Positions 35,584 to 45,680 of a DNA stretch of 64,000 nt are shown here, piece by piece. Within the stretch, counting starts at the first letter, position 1, and each line of letters begins with the position of its first letter. Location: the NCBI GenBank assembly GCA_947498505.1, contig CANMKG010000006.1:1-64000 (forward strand). Reading direction: 5' to 3'. The position numbers and the translations under genes are program-made. Origin of the DNA: an uncultured Maribacter sp. (GTDB taxonomy: Bacteria; Bacteroidota; Bacteroidia; Flavobacteriales; Flavobacteriaceae). Under the pieces are notes generated by a model, which saw nothing but the letters and a program-made list of their open reading frames with translations, was not told the origin of the DNA and searched no databases.

Positions 35584-37083
35584 ATGTCTATAAAATCATT
35601 AGCAGCTAAAATTTTCGCAAAAAAAGTTGTTTCTAAAACGAATAAATGGGTAGAAAACCCAATAAACACTCAGCAAAAAGTATTTCAAGAAATTGTTGCA
35701 AATGCAAGCAACACGGTTTTTGGAAAAGATCATAATTTTTCTTCAATTAAGTCTCATTCCGATTTTGTAAACAATGTTCCGGTAAGAGATTATGAGGAGC
35801 TAAAAGGTTATGTGAATAGAGTTGTAGATGGTGAAAAAAACGTTCTTTGGCCAGGACTCCCTATTTATTTTGCAAAAACATCAGGAACAACATCAGGTGC
35901 AAAGTATATTCCCATTACAAAGGAATCTATTAAATATCAGGTTGAAGCATCACGCAATGCTATACTTACATATATTCATGAAACAGGTAATACTGATTTT
36001 GTGGATGGAAAAATGATTTTTTTACAAGGTAGTCCAGTTTTGCAAGAAAAAAACGGAATTAAATTGGGGAGACTTTCTGGGATATCTGCACATTATGTAC
36101 CTAGTTACCTACAAAAAAACAGGTTACCAAGTTGGGAGACTAATTGCATTGAAGATTGGGAAACAAAGGTTGATACTATTGTTGATGAAACTGTAAACGA
36201 AAATATGTCGGTAATCGCTGGAATTCCTTCTTGGGTGCAGATGTATTTTGAAAAGTTAAATGTTAGAACCGGTAAAAAAGTAGGGGAGTTATTTAAAGGG
36301 TTTAATCTCTTTATTTATGGTGGAGTTAATTATGAACCTTACAGGTCAAAATTTGAAAATTTAATAGGTAGAAAAGTAGATAGTATTGAACTTTTTCCTG
36401 CCAGCGAAGGTTTTTTTGCTTATCAAAATTCCCAAATAGAGAAAGGGATGCTTTTATTATTAAATTCGGGTATTTTCTATGAATTTATAAAAGCAGATGA
36501 CTTCTTTCAGGAGAATGCCAAACGCATTACCATTGCGGATGTAGAGGTGGGTATAAATTATGTAATGATTATTTCTACAAACGCAGGTCTTTGGGCATAT
36601 AATCTAGGAGATACCGTTCAGTTTATTTCTGTTAAGCCTTATAAAGTAATTGTTTCCGGAAGAATCAAACATTTTATATCTGCATTTGGAGAACATGTTA
36701 TTGCGAAGGAAGTGGAAGAAGCAATGCAGTTGGCAATACGTAAAACCGATGCTGTTGTTAATGAGTTTAGCGTGGCTCCCCAAATTACACCTTCAGAAAA
36801 CGAACTACCCTATCATGAATGGTTAGTAGAGTTTGAAAAAGCCCCTTCCGATATGAAAAAGTTCATTACTATTATTGATGAATCATTACAACAACAAAAC
36901 AGTTATTATTTTGATTTAATAGATGGGAAAATTCTTCAAACATTAAAAATTACTAAAATTAAGGTAGGAGGTTTTAAAGCTCATATGAAATCATTAGGCA
37001 AGCTAGGGGGGCAGAACAAAATTCAGCGCCTTTCAAATGATAGAAAATTGGCAGATGCAATAACAGCGCAAATTATACGCTAA
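35584..37083 (+). CDS. GH3-family acyl-acid amido synthetase-like protein
   Basis: A 499-residue protein of the GH3 auxin-responsive family. In plants these are adenylate-forming enzymes that join acyl acids to amino acids. ATP-binding motif I is YFAKTSGTTSGAKYIPIT (about 98-115). A second conserved block is FNLFIYGGVNYEPYRSKF, and further adenylation motifs are ELFPASEGFFAYQ and NLGDTVQF. Bacterial GH3 proteins have mostly unknown substrates. It is immediately downstream of the M23 peptidase and before the unknown 561-residue protein. Confidence 0.88.
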   Translation: MSIKSLAAKIFAKKVVSKTNKWVENPINTQQKVFQEIVANASNTVFGKDHNFSSIKSHSDFVNNVPVRDYEELKGYVNRVVDGEKNVLWPGLPIYFAKTSGTTSGAKYIPITKESIKYQVEASRNAILTYIHETGNTDFVDGKMIFLQGSPVLQEKNGIKLGRLSGISAHYVPSYLQKNRLPSWETNCIEDWETKVDTIVDETVNENMSVIAGIPSWVQMYFEKLNVRTGKKVGELFKGFNLFIYGGVNYEPYRSKFENLIGRKVDSIELFPASEGFFAYQNSQIEKGMLLLLNSGIFYEFIKADDFFQENAKRITIADVEVGINYVMIISTNAGLWAYNLGDTVQFISVKPYKVIVSGRIKHFISAFGEHVIAKEVEEAMQLAIRKTDAVVNEFSVAPQITPSENELPYHEWLVEFEKAPSDMKKFITIIDESLQQQNSYYFDLIDGKILQTLKITKIKVGGFKAHMKSLGKLGGQNKIQRLSNDRKLADAITAQIIR

Positions 37084-37125
37084 AAAAACTAAAATAATAA
37101 TTGTAATTTTACACTAAACGCTCCA

Positions 37126-38811
37126 ATGAGTAAAACAATTACAACTACTAGAGCCCAAGAATCTACAAATGCTATTGAGCGTTTATATATAACCATGAGG
37201 CATTTATTTAATCGTGGTTTTTATAAACCCAATGGAGTTTCGGGTCAGGCTTTAAAAAATGCCCTTTTACTTTTACGACCAGAAATTTATGGCTCTGTTT
37301 CGGAAGAAAAATCAGAATTAAATGGTCTTATTTATGTTTTGGAACGTTTGCCAGAGGGAATTGAACAATGTAAGTTTATAAACTTGACTTCTGACGAGGG
37401 GTATACCAAATCTCATTTCAATTTAATAGTTCCGCCTAAAAGAAGAAGAAATTGCTATAGGATTGATGATGAACAAATGAATATTGAAATTACCAGAGGA
37501 AGATCTGATATTTATGATATTCTTACACATCTTACTTTTTTGTTTATCGAGTCAGAAAAAATATGTAAAAGAGTTTTAATCGAGGATAGTAATGAAACTA
37601 TTCGAGATTGGGGTAAGTTAGAAGAAGCTGTAAAAAAGAAAAAATTAAGTCAGGTAGAGCGTGAAGTAGCAATTATTCATACAGCAAATATTTTAGGAAG
37701 ATCTTTTGAAGAAGTTATAGATATTCATCAAAAATTTGCAACAAAAAATAATCCAGAAAGATTTCTTGAAATTATTTTTTGGCTTGGAAAATTGGCAATC
37801 GAGGAAGAAACTACTGGGGAGAAAAGAGCGGTTACTTTTAGCGCATTATTAAGAGAAAGACTTGGTCATCATATTCATGGAGAACGTTGGGCAAATACCA
37901 TTAAGGAGGTGCTTCAGAAGAATAGGTTAATGGATAGACCAATTCATATTATTAGTGCAAATATGCATAGTGTTATGAATTCTCTTTTTGCTAGAAAAGT
38001 GTTGAAAAAGGAATTCCCAGAATCAAATTCGTTAGCAATATATGAGGCATTAAGCTCATCAGAGAATAAAACCTTACGTAAGAAAGTTACTGATGTTGCT
38101 AAGAAAAATGGAATGATTATCATTGACGATATTTCAGGAACCAATATTAACGTACAAATTTTTGATACTGCGAAAATAAGTTCCGACATGTGTTGCTATA
38201 CTTTCTCTAAAGATATTCCAGACGAAGAGAAACCTGTTATATTTGTTATGGATTATGCGTTTGGTGAGCAGGCTTATGAAACCATTGATGAGTTTTTGAA
38301 ACCTTTTAATGTTGATGAAAATCGGCAAATATTTATGAATATTGCCTCCATTTCGATAATGGGTAAAGCAGGAATTTTAGAAGGAGGAAAAGGAGATTTA
38401 ATGATTCCTTCTGCACATATTTTTGAAGGAACATCTGATAATTATCCTTTTAAAAATGAGTTATGCGCTAAAGATTTTGAAGGTTATGGTTTACAAGTTT
38501 TTGAAGGAACCATGATTACTGTTTTAGGCACATCTTTACAAAATAAAGATATACTGGAATTTTTTCATGATTCAACATGGAATGTCATTGGACTTGAGAT
38601 GGAAGGAGTGCATTATCAAAAGGCGGTACAATCCGCCTCTAAAGTTAGAAAAAGTATTCGGGAAGATGTTAAGCTGAGATACGCGTATTATGCTTCTGAT
38701 AATCCGTTAGAAACAGGGAGCACTTTGGCCTCTGGAGGGTTGGGAACAACAGGAGTGAAACCTACATATTTAATTACTGATAAAATATTAGAACAAATAT
38801 TTAATAGCTAA
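37126..38811 (+). CDS. Conserved 561-residue Bacteroidetes protein, possible nucleoside-phosphorylase-like C-terminus
   Basis: A protein of unknown function; I associate it tentatively with DUF6909. The N-terminal ~220 residues are helical (TRAQESTNAIERLYITMRH, FIESEKICKRVLIED). The middle has an Asp-rich strand NGMIIIDDISGTNINVQI resembling nucleotide-binding loops. The C-terminus (about 365-560) has SISIMGKAGILEGGKGD, HIFEGTSDNYPF and VIGLEMEGVHYQKAV. These recall the NP-I purine/uridine phosphorylase fold, where a Glu-x-Glu-like motif binds ribose. Activity on a nucleoside or a related metabolite is therefore an inference. It is plus-strand, 42 bases after GH3 and 3 bases before the Wzz-like gene. 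Confidence 0.75.
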   Translation: MSKTITTTRAQESTNAIERLYITMRHLFNRGFYKPNGVSGQALKNALLLLRPEIYGSVSEEKSELNGLIYVLERLPEGIEQCKFINLTSDEGYTKSHFNLIVPPKRRRNCYRIDDEQMNIEITRGRSDIYDILTHLTFLFIESEKICKRVLIEDSNETIRDWGKLEEAVKKKKLSQVEREVAIIHTANILGRSFEEVIDIHQKFATKNNPERFLEIIFWLGKLAIEEETTGEKRAVTFSALLRERLGHHIHGERWANTIKEVLQKNRLMDRPIHIISANMHSVMNSLFARKVLKKEFPESNSLAIYEALSSSENKTLRKKVTDVAKKNGMIIIDDISGTNINVQIFDTAKISSDMCCYTFSKDIPDEEKPVIFVMDYAFGEQAYETIDEFLKPFNVDENRQIFMNIASISIMGKAGILEGGKGDLMIPSAHIFEGTSDNYPFKNELCAKDFEGYGLQVFEGTMITVLGTSLQNKDILEFFHDSTWNVIGLEMEGVHYQKAVQSASKVRKSIREDVKLRYAYYASDNPLETGSTLASGGLGTTGVKPTYLITDKILEQIFNS

Positions 38812-38814
38812 AAA

Positions 38815-39819
38815 ATGGGAGAGCAATTACCAACAAATTCAAACAATAATGCTGATGAAATAGATTTAGGTCAACTATTTCAAATGATTAAAAATGCACT
38901 CGGTAAAGTTTTTGAATGGGTATTAAGGGTTTTTCTATATTTTAAAAAAAACCTTTTAGTACTTATAATTCTTGGCGTTGTTGGCATTGTTATTGGTTAT
39001 GGTCTAAATCAGATTTCTGAAAGTAAGCAAAAAACGGAAATTATTGTAAAACCAAACTTTGAAAGCAAAGATTATTTATACGGTGTAATTAAGGAAATAC
39101 AATCTAAATCTAATGGAAGGGATAATGTCTTTTTTGCCAAATTGGGAATTAATTTAGATTCTTTAAAAGGATTTAAAGTTGAAATTGAACCTGTTACGCA
39201 AGATGTTAAATCTAATCTTCAAGAAGAGTTGAAATATCTTGAGTATTTAGGCGATTTAAAAGAGGATGGTTCTATAAAACAAGTTATTAAAAATGAGGTT
39301 TTAGGGAATAGTTATGTAAACTATAAAATTTCTTTTTACTATAAGGATGTGAACAGAGGGCATGCAGCAGCAGGTAAAATCATGAATTATATAAATGATA
39401 ACAAGTATTTTAAGGATTTAAGAGAGATATATGTAGAAAATGCGAAATCAAGAATAAAAGAAAATGATAAGCTTATAGCACAAATAGATGTTCTGATTGA
39501 AAATTATTCTAAAGCGTTAGGAACTAAATCGGATCGGTCTTCTGGCGATGGTACAGTATTACTTGGAGGAGAAGAAGGGTTAAATATCCCTTCCCTATTA
39601 AATTTGAAAAATACATTAATTCAAAGTAACGCAGCTAACAAAATATCGTTAAAAGAAATGCAAGAAACCATTAAGGTTTTAAATTTTGGGAAGCCTCACG
39701 TAGTTAGTAAAAGTTTTTTTAGTCGAGGATTGGTATTGATGCCAATAGCTTTTATAGGGCTCTTTTTTGTTGGTTCTTTTTTAAAGTTTTTGAATAACAA
39801 AGCAAAAATGTTGCCATGA
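38815..39819 (+). CDS. Wzz-like chain-length determinant family membrane protein
   Basis: A 334-residue protein with one N-terminal membrane segment (about 45-63; LLVLIILGVVGIVIGYG) and one near the C-terminus (about 304-323; LVLMPIAFIGLFFVGSFL). A periplasmic helical and coiled part lies between. This is the plan of Wzz/Wzc polysaccharide co-polymerases. No C-terminal tyrosine-kinase domain is seen. It directly precedes rfbB (4-base overlap ATGA at 39816), so it is the first gene of the polysaccharide locus. Confidence 0.78.
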   Translation: MGEQLPTNSNNNADEIDLGQLFQMIKNALGKVFEWVLRVFLYFKKNLLVLIILGVVGIVIGYGLNQISESKQKTEIIVKPNFESKDYLYGVIKEIQSKSNGRDNVFFAKLGINLDSLKGFKVEIEPVTQDVKSNLQEELKYLEYLGDLKEDGSIKQVIKNEVLGNSYVNYKISFYYKDVNRGHAAAGKIMNYINDNKYFKDLREIYVENAKSRIKENDKLIAQIDVLIENYSKALGTKSDRSSGDGTVLLGGEEGLNIPSLLNLKNTLIQSNAANKISLKEMQETIKVLNFGKPHVVSKSFFSRGLVLMPIAFIGLFFVGSFLKFLNNKAKMLP

Positions 39820-40880
39820 TAATTGGAGAGTTAAAAAAAATACTTATTACAGGTGGAGCTGGATTTATAGGGTCTCATGTGGTTAGAAGGTTTGTAAATA
39901 GATATCCCGATTATCACATATTCAATTTGGATTGTCTTACATACGCGGGAAACCTTGAAAATTTAAAAGATATTGAAAAACGTTCAAATTATACTTTTAT
40001 TAAAGGAGATATTAATGATGTAGAATTTATTAGTGGGTTGTTTAAGGAGTTCAATTTTGACAGCATTATTCATTTAGCAGCAGAATCTCATGTAGACAGA
40101 TCTATTACTGACCCTTTGGCATTTGTTAAGACTAATGTAATTGGAACAATGAATTTACTAAACGTTGCTAAAGATTCTTGGGGGAAAAATTTTAGGGACA
40201 AAAGGTTTTATCACGTAAGTACCGATGAGGTATACGGCTCTCTAGGAGAGAAAGGATTGTTCACAGAATTAACGCCGTATGCACCCAATTCTCCTTATTC
40301 TGCTTCAAAAGCGAGTTCTGACCATTTTGTTAGAGCCTATGGAGAAACATATGGTTTACCATACATTGTTTCAAATTGCTCAAATAATTATGGACCAAAT
40401 CATTTTCCGGAAAAATTAATCCCTTTATTTATTAATAATATTATTAATAATAAACCTTTACCTGTTTATGGAGATGGAAATTATACAAGAGATTGGTTAT
40501 TTGTTGAAGACCATGCGATTGCGATTGATTTAGTTTTTCATAAGGGTAAAAAGAATGAAACGTATAATATAGGTGGGTTTAATGAATGGAAAAATATAGA
40601 TTTAGTAAGATTGCTGTGTTCTCAAATGGATGAGAAACTAGATAGGCCTAAAGGTACATCTGAAAAGTTAATAACGTTTGTTAAAGATAGACCAGGGCAT
40701 GATTTACGTTATGCTATTGATTCCTCTAAAATTAATGAAGAATTACAATGGAAACCTTCTGTAACTTTTCCTGAAGGGCTTAAAAAAACGATTGATTGGT
40801 ATTTAAAAAATCAAGAATGGTTGAACAATGTAACATCGGGAGATTATTTAGATTATTATAAAGAGCAATATGAGATATGA
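39816..40880 (+). CDS. rfbB: dTDP-glucose 4,6-dehydratase
   Basis: Converts dTDP-glucose to dTDP-4-keto-6-deoxyglucose, the branch point for dTDP-rhamnose and dTDP-Fuc4NAc. It is an extended SDR: NAD-binding GGAGFIGSHVVRR (residues 14-26), STDEVYGSLGE with the Ser-Thr-Asp catalytic set, and YSASKASSDHFV (YxxxK). It has 354 residues. It is the only dehydratase of this type in the locus, so both dTDP-sugar branches would share it. Confidence 0.96.
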   Translation: MIIGELKKILITGGAGFIGSHVVRRFVNRYPDYHIFNLDCLTYAGNLENLKDIEKRSNYTFIKGDINDVEFISGLFKEFNFDSIIHLAAESHVDRSITDPLAFVKTNVIGTMNLLNVAKDSWGKNFRDKRFYHVSTDEVYGSLGEKGLFTELTPYAPNSPYSASKASSDHFVRAYGETYGLPYIVSNCSNNYGPNHFPEKLIPLFINNIINNKPLPVYGDGNYTRDWLFVEDHAIAIDLVFHKGKKNETYNIGGFNEWKNIDLVRLLCSQMDEKLDRPKGTSEKLITFVKDRPGHDLRYAIDSSKINEELQWKPSVTFPEGLKKTIDWYLKNQEWLNNVTSGDYLDYYKEQYEI

Positions 40881-40934
40881 TTTGCTTGAAATAAGAGATA
40901 GAATTAACAAAACTTCAAAAAGAGAAATTATTTA

Positions 40935-41477
40935 GTGAATATTGTTGAAACGAATTTAAAAGGGTGCTTTGTAATAGAGCCTAATGTATATCTAGATCGT
41001 AGAGGTTCCTTTTATGAGTCTTATAATAAACTAAAACTGGAAAAGAAGTTAGGTAAAGAGATTAATTTTGTTCAGGATAATTGTTCAATATCGAAAAAAG
41101 GGGTTCTTAGGGGGCTTCACTTTCAAAAAGGAAAATACGCGCAAGCAAAGTTAATTAGTGTCATAAAAGGAGAAGCTCTTGATGTAGCTGTTGATTTAAG
41201 AAAAGAGAGCCCAACTTTCGGAAAACACTTTAAGATTGTTTTATCTGGTGATGACAACAAAATGCTTTTTATACCAAGAGGTATGGCTCATGGTTTTTTG
41301 TCTTTATCTAATGAAACACATTTTAGTTATAAATGTGATAATTATTATAATAAACAATCCGAAGTAGGAATTATATATAACGACTCTAGTTTAAAAATTG
41401 ATTGGAACTTTCCCAAGAACGATTTAATACTTTCCGATAAGGATTTGTTGCTGCCAAATTTTAACTTGTTATTCTGA
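40935..41477 (+). CDS. rfbC: dTDP-4-dehydrorhamnose 3,5-epimerase
   Basis: The cupin epimerase of the rhamnose pathway. GVLRGLHFQKGKYAQAKL carries the catalytic His, and ALDVAVDLRKESPTFGK follows. The third conserved region is FIPRGMAHGFLSLS. It has 180 residues, with a GTG start at 40935 (MNIVETNLKGCFVIEP). Its stop TGA overlaps the rfbD ATG by one base (41477). Confidence 0.95.
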   Translation: MNIVETNLKGCFVIEPNVYLDRRGSFYESYNKLKLEKKLGKEINFVQDNCSISKKGVLRGLHFQKGKYAQAKLISVIKGEALDVAVDLRKESPTFGKHFKIVLSGDDNKMLFIPRGMAHGFLSLSNETHFSYKCDNYYNKQSEVGIIYNDSSLKIDWNFPKNDLILSDKDLLLPNFNLLF

Positions 41478-42262
41478 TGAAAAGAGTTTTAGTAACAGGT
41501 TCTTCAGGGCAATTAGGCTGGTCTATTCAAAAAAATTCTTCAAATTATCCAGAAATAGAATTTATTTTTAAGAACTCTCGAAGTCTTGATATATTGAATA
41601 TTAAACAAATTGAAAATACATTTAGGACAGGAAATTATGATTATTGCATAAACTGTGCTGCATTCACCAATGTTGAACAGGCAGAACAAACACCTAAAAT
41701 TGCTTATGATATAAATGCAGAAGCGGTTAAAAATATAGCAACGATTTGCAAAAAAAATGAAGTTATTTTAGTACATATTTCTACCGATTATGTTTTTGAT
41801 GGAGAAAAAGAAGAACCCTATACCATTTATGATGTTCCGAATCCGATTAATGAGTACGGAAAATCTAAGTTAAAAGGAGAACAAAACATTCAGGATATGT
41901 TAAGCAACCATTATATAGTAAGAACATCTTGGTTATATTGTAAGGATTACGGTAAAAATTTTTACAGATTTGTTTTAGATAGTGTAAGACAGGGCAAAAA
42001 CCTAAATATAGTTGATAATCAATATGGCCGACCAACTAACACCTATAAATTGGCAGATTATTTAATTCAAATAGTGACGAATGGGTATCCATTTGGATTA
42101 TTTCATTATTCTGATGGAGCTCCTATGAGCTGGTATGAATTTGCCAAATTAATTGTTGAAGAAAATGGTTTGAGTGAATATGTAAAAATTAACGCAATAC
42201 AGAATTATCGTACTTTTGCCAGTAGACCAAAAACAAGTATTTTGGAAAATACACTAATTTAA
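41477..42262 (+). CDS. rfbD: dTDP-4-dehydrorhamnose reductase
   Basis: An NAD(P)H-dependent SDR making dTDP-L-rhamnose. RVLVTGSSGQLGWSIQ is the nucleotide-binding motif (residues 3-18), with HISTDYVFDGEKEEPY and YGKSKLKGE (YxxxK). Its 261 residues are slightly shorter than the usual 285-300, mostly in the C-terminal part. It follows rfbC with a one-base overlap. Confidence 0.94.
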   Translation: MKRVLVTGSSGQLGWSIQKNSSNYPEIEFIFKNSRSLDILNIKQIENTFRTGNYDYCINCAAFTNVEQAEQTPKIAYDINAEAVKNIATICKKNEVILVHISTDYVFDGEKEEPYTIYDVPNPINEYGKSKLKGEQNIQDMLSNHYIVRTSWLYCKDYGKNFYRFVLDSVRQGKNLNIVDNQYGRPTNTYKLADYLIQIVTNGYPFGLFHYSDGAPMSWYEFAKLIVEENGLSEYVKINAIQNYRTFASRPKTSILENTLI

Positions 42263-42269
42263 TTTGAAG

Positions 42270-43400
42270 ATGAAAAAAAAGAACTTGATAGTTTTTGGAA
42301 CCAGACCAGAAGCTATTAAAATGGCTCCTTTGGTAAAAAAATTTAATGAGTATTCTGAGGATTTTGATACTAAGGTATGCATTACTGCACAGCATAGGGA
42401 AATGTTAGATCAAGTATTATCTTTTTTTGAAATTACTCCTGACTTTGATTTGAATTTAATGAAACCAAATCAAAACTTATATTCATTAACAGCAGATATA
42501 ATTTTAAGTTTAAAGGACGTATTGGAGAATTTTAATCCAGATTATGTTTATGTTCATGGTGATACAACAACTACTATGGCGACTAGTATTGCTGCTTTTT
42601 ATTCAGGAGCAACGGTATGTCACGTTGAGGCAGGGCTTAGAACCTTTGATATGAAATCTCCGTTTCCAGAAGAGATGAATAGATGTGTTACAGGAGTGGT
42701 TACTAATATACATTTTTCACCAACTGAAACTTCAAGACAAAATCTTATTAACGAAAATAAACTTTCTGAAAATATTTTAATAACTGGAAACACTGTTATT
42801 GATGCCTTGAAATTTAGCGTAAATAAAGTAAATGATAGTAATTTTTTGGATGATGAGATAGAAAAATTAAAGAAAATAGTTGACGAAAACAAAAAGCTAA
42901 TATTAGTTACTGGTCATAGAAGAGAAAACCATGGTCAAGGCTTTATAGATATATGCGAAGCTCTTAAACAAATAGCACTAATTAATTCTGATGTGCAGAT
43001 AATATATCCAGTACATCTTAATCCTAATGTACAAAAACCAGTTTATGAGATGTTAGATAGTATAAGTAATATTCATCTCATATCTCCACTTTCATATCCT
43101 TCGTTTGTATGGTTAATGAATCAATCTTATTTAATAATTACTGACAGTGGTGGTGTACAAGAAGAAGCTCCAAGTATAGGTAAACCAGTACTTGTTATGC
43201 GTGATACTACGGAGAGACCAGAGGCGGTAAATGCTGGAACGGTTATTTTAGTAGGAACGAATAAGGATAAAATTGTTAAAGAAACGCAGAGATTGTTAAT
43301 AAATGAGGATGCTTACAAAAGAATGAGTACGTTACATAATCCATATGGTGATGGAGAGGCTTGTAAAAGAATAGTAAACCATTTATTACAAATAAAATAA
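42270..43400 (+). CDS. wecB: UDP-N-acetylglucosamine 2-epimerase (non-hydrolysing)
   Basis: Makes UDP-ManNAc from UDP-GlcNAc. Signatures are FGTRPEAIKMAPLVKKF (residues 7-23), CHVEAGLRTFDMKSPFPEE, and DSGGVQEEAPSIGKPVLVMR with the TERPEA substrate-site residues. It has 376 residues. ATG at 42270 was used instead of TTG at 42264. The product feeds wecC, 6 bases downstream. Confidence 0.95.
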   Translation: MKKKNLIVFGTRPEAIKMAPLVKKFNEYSEDFDTKVCITAQHREMLDQVLSFFEITPDFDLNLMKPNQNLYSLTADIILSLKDVLENFNPDYVYVHGDTTTTMATSIAAFYSGATVCHVEAGLRTFDMKSPFPEEMNRCVTGVVTNIHFSPTETSRQNLINENKLSENILITGNTVIDALKFSVNKVNDSNFLDDEIEKLKKIVDENKKLILVTGHRRENHGQGFIDICEALKQIALINSDVQIIYPVHLNPNVQKPVYEMLDSISNIHLISPLSYPSFVWLMNQSYLIITDSGGVQEEAPSIGKPVLVMRDTTERPEAVNAGTVILVGTNKDKIVKETQRLLINEDAYKRMSTLHNPYGDGEACKRIVNHLLQIK

Positions 43401-43406
43401 CTTAGA

Positions 43407-44618
43407 ATGGAAAAACCTCAAGTGGTAATGATAGGGCTTGGTTATATCGGCTTACCAACAGCAGCTTTAATTGCTCAGAATAGTGTATATGTTCATGGAG
43501 TTGATATTAATCCGGAAGTTGTAAAAACAATTAACGCCGGTAAAATACACATTGTTGAACCGGAGTTAGATGAAGCTGTAGCAACAGCGGTAGATAAGGG
43601 ATACCTGAAAGCAGACGTTAAACCCGTGGAAGCGGATACATATTTAATAGTTGTACCAACACCTTTTAAAAGTAAAAATGAACCTGATATTTCTTTCGTT
43701 GAATCGGCAACTCATGCAGTAATACCTTTTTTAAAGGAGGACGATTTATATATTATAGAGTCAACATCACCAATAGGGACTACTGAAAAAATGGTGGATT
43801 TAATTTATTCACAAAGACCAGAGTTAAAGGGTAAATTAAATATCGCTTATTGTCCTGAACGTGTGTTGCCTGGAAATGTTATGTATGAATTGGTGCATAA
43901 TGATAGGGTTATTGGAGGAGTAAATTCTAAATCAACGAAAAAAGCACTAGCCTTTTACAAGCAATTTATAAAAGGAAATTTACATAGTACCAACGCCAGA
44001 ACTGCTGAGATGTGCAAACTAGTGGAAAACTCATCACGAGATGTGCAAATAGCATTTGCGAACGAGTTATCATTAATTTGTGATAAGGCAGATATAAATG
44101 TTTGGGAACTTATAGAATTGGCAAATAAGCATCCAAGAGTGAATATATTACAACCCGGTTGCGGAGTTGGAGGTCATTGTATTGCTGTAGACCCTTACTT
44201 TATTGTGTCTGATTATCCTATGGAGTCGAAAATAATTGGAACGGCAAGAGAAATAAATAATTACAAATCATTTTGGTGTGCGGAAAAAGTTCAAACCACA
44301 AAATTGGAGTTTGAACTAAAACATGGAAGAAAACCTAGTATTGCTTTAATGGGGCTAGCTTTCAAACCAAATATTGATGATTTAAGGGAATCTCCAGCAA
44401 AGTATATAGCCCAGAAAGTTCTTCAAAATGCTAATAATGAAGAATATTATATAGTGGAGCCAAATATAGATTCACATACTGTTTTTAAACTTACTGACTA
44501 TAATAAGGCCGTAGGGAAAGCTGATATTATTGTATTCTTGGTGGCACATGAAGAGTTTAAAACTTTAAAGCTTACTTCAAATAAAGTAATATTGGATTTT
44601 TGCGGTGTTTTAAGATAG
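43407..44618 (+). CDS. wecC: UDP-N-acetyl-D-mannosamine dehydrogenase
   Basis: Oxidises UDP-ManNAc to UDP-ManNAcA. The NAD site is GLGYIGLPTAALIAQ (residues 10-24), with NSSRDVQIAFANELSLI. The catalytic cysteine lies in PGCGVGGHCIAVDPYF. Its 403 residues are the normal length. Reading from wecB, it completes UDP-ManNAcA, the donor for ECA-type uronic acid. Confidence 0.95.
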   Translation: MEKPQVVMIGLGYIGLPTAALIAQNSVYVHGVDINPEVVKTINAGKIHIVEPELDEAVATAVDKGYLKADVKPVEADTYLIVVPTPFKSKNEPDISFVESATHAVIPFLKEDDLYIIESTSPIGTTEKMVDLIYSQRPELKGKLNIAYCPERVLPGNVMYELVHNDRVIGGVNSKSTKKALAFYKQFIKGNLHSTNARTAEMCKLVENSSRDVQIAFANELSLICDKADINVWELIELANKHPRVNILQPGCGVGGHCIAVDPYFIVSDYPMESKIIGTAREINNYKSFWCAEKVQTTKLEFELKHGRKPSIALMGLAFKPNIDDLRESPAKYIAQKVLQNANNEEYYIVEPNIDSHTVFKLTDYNKAVGKADIIVFLVAHEEFKTLKLTSNKVILDFCGVLR

Positions 44619-44813
44619 TTTGGAGTACGTTGAAAACAGAAAATAAGTTTTTAAAATGAGCCGAAATACTTATAATTAATAGTCATATGTTGGAGTACAA
44701 TTTGTTTATGCAAAAGAATATAATAGGTAATTAAGAAATGAAAAATACTTGCGAAATTTAGCTTTTATCCATTATTTGAAGAGCTGGTTTAAATACAATT
44801 AATATAAAATATA

Positions 44814-45680
44814 ATGAAAGGTATAATATTAGCAGGGGGTTCGGGAACAAGACTACACCCACTTACCCATGTTGTTTCAAAACAACTTTTGCCAATTTAC
44901 GATAAGCCAATGATTTATTACCCTTTATCGGTATTAATGCTATCTGGTATAAAGGAGATTTTAATTATATCTACTCCTGCGGATTTACCTAATTTCAAAA
45001 GATTATTTGGAGATGGGTCTCAATTAGGGATTCAACTTAGTTATGCTGAGCAACCTTCTCCTGATGGATTAGCCCAAGCTTTCATCATTGGAGAGAATTT
45101 TATTGGAAAAGAAGATGTTTGTCTTGTTCTTGGAGATAATATATTTTATGGAGCGGGTTTACAAAATATGCTTGCTAGATCTGTAAATACTGTTCAAAAT
45201 GATGGTAAAGCGGTTGTTTTTGGATATTATGTAGAAGATCCTGAACGTTATGGAGTAGCAGATTTTGATGAGCAAGGAAATGTTTTAAGCATTGAAGAAA
45301 AACCTGAAAATCCTAAATCAAATTTTGCAATAGTTGGTTTGTATTATTATCCAAATTCTGTGATTAATATTGCGAAAAAGATAAAACCTTCTTCACGAGG
45401 AGAACTTGAAATTACATCAGTAAATCAGACCTATTTAGAAAAAGAAAATTTAAAAATGCAGGTAATGAGTCGTGGTTATGCTTGGTTAGACACAGGAACT
45501 CATGAAGCTTTAACAGAAGCAACAGAATTTGTAAAAGCTGTAGAAAAGAGAACAGGTCTTAAAATTGCTTGTATCGAAGAAGTTGCTTATCGTATGGGGT
45601 TTATAAGTAAAAAGAAGTTACATGAAATAGCAAGCACATACATGAAAAGTGGATATGGAGCATATCTGAAAAGAATATAA
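44814..45680 (+). CDS. rfbA: Glucose-1-phosphate thymidylyltransferase
   Basis: Makes dTDP-glucose. [20 protein letters not shown] is the nucleotide-binding site (residues 6-25), with [12 protein letters not shown] and [15 protein letters not shown]-like (here [15 protein letters not shown]). It has 288 residues. It starts a second transcriptional block: 195 bases upstream are non-coding and hold two copies of TTGGAGTAC (about 44620 and 44693). wecD starts at the last base of its stop codon (TAATG). Confidence 0.96.
   Translation: MKGIILAGGSGTRLHPLTHVVSKQLLPIYDKPMIYYPLSVLMLSGIKEILIISTPADLPNFKRLFGDGSQLGIQLSYAEQPSPDGLAQAFIIGENFIGKEDVCLVLGDNIFYGAGLQNMLARSVNTVQNDGKAVVFGYYVEDPERYGVADFDEQGNVLSIEEKPENPKSNFAIVGLYYYPNSVINIAKKIKPSSRGELEITSVNQTYLEKENLKMQVMSRGYAWLDTGTHEALTEATEFVKAVEKRTGLKIACIEEVAYRMGFISKKKLHEIASTYMKSGYGAYLKRI

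Noticed and set aside
44620-44705. Two TTGGAGTAC copies upstream of rfbA
   Set aside because: Only nine bases and two copies; too short to claim an operator.
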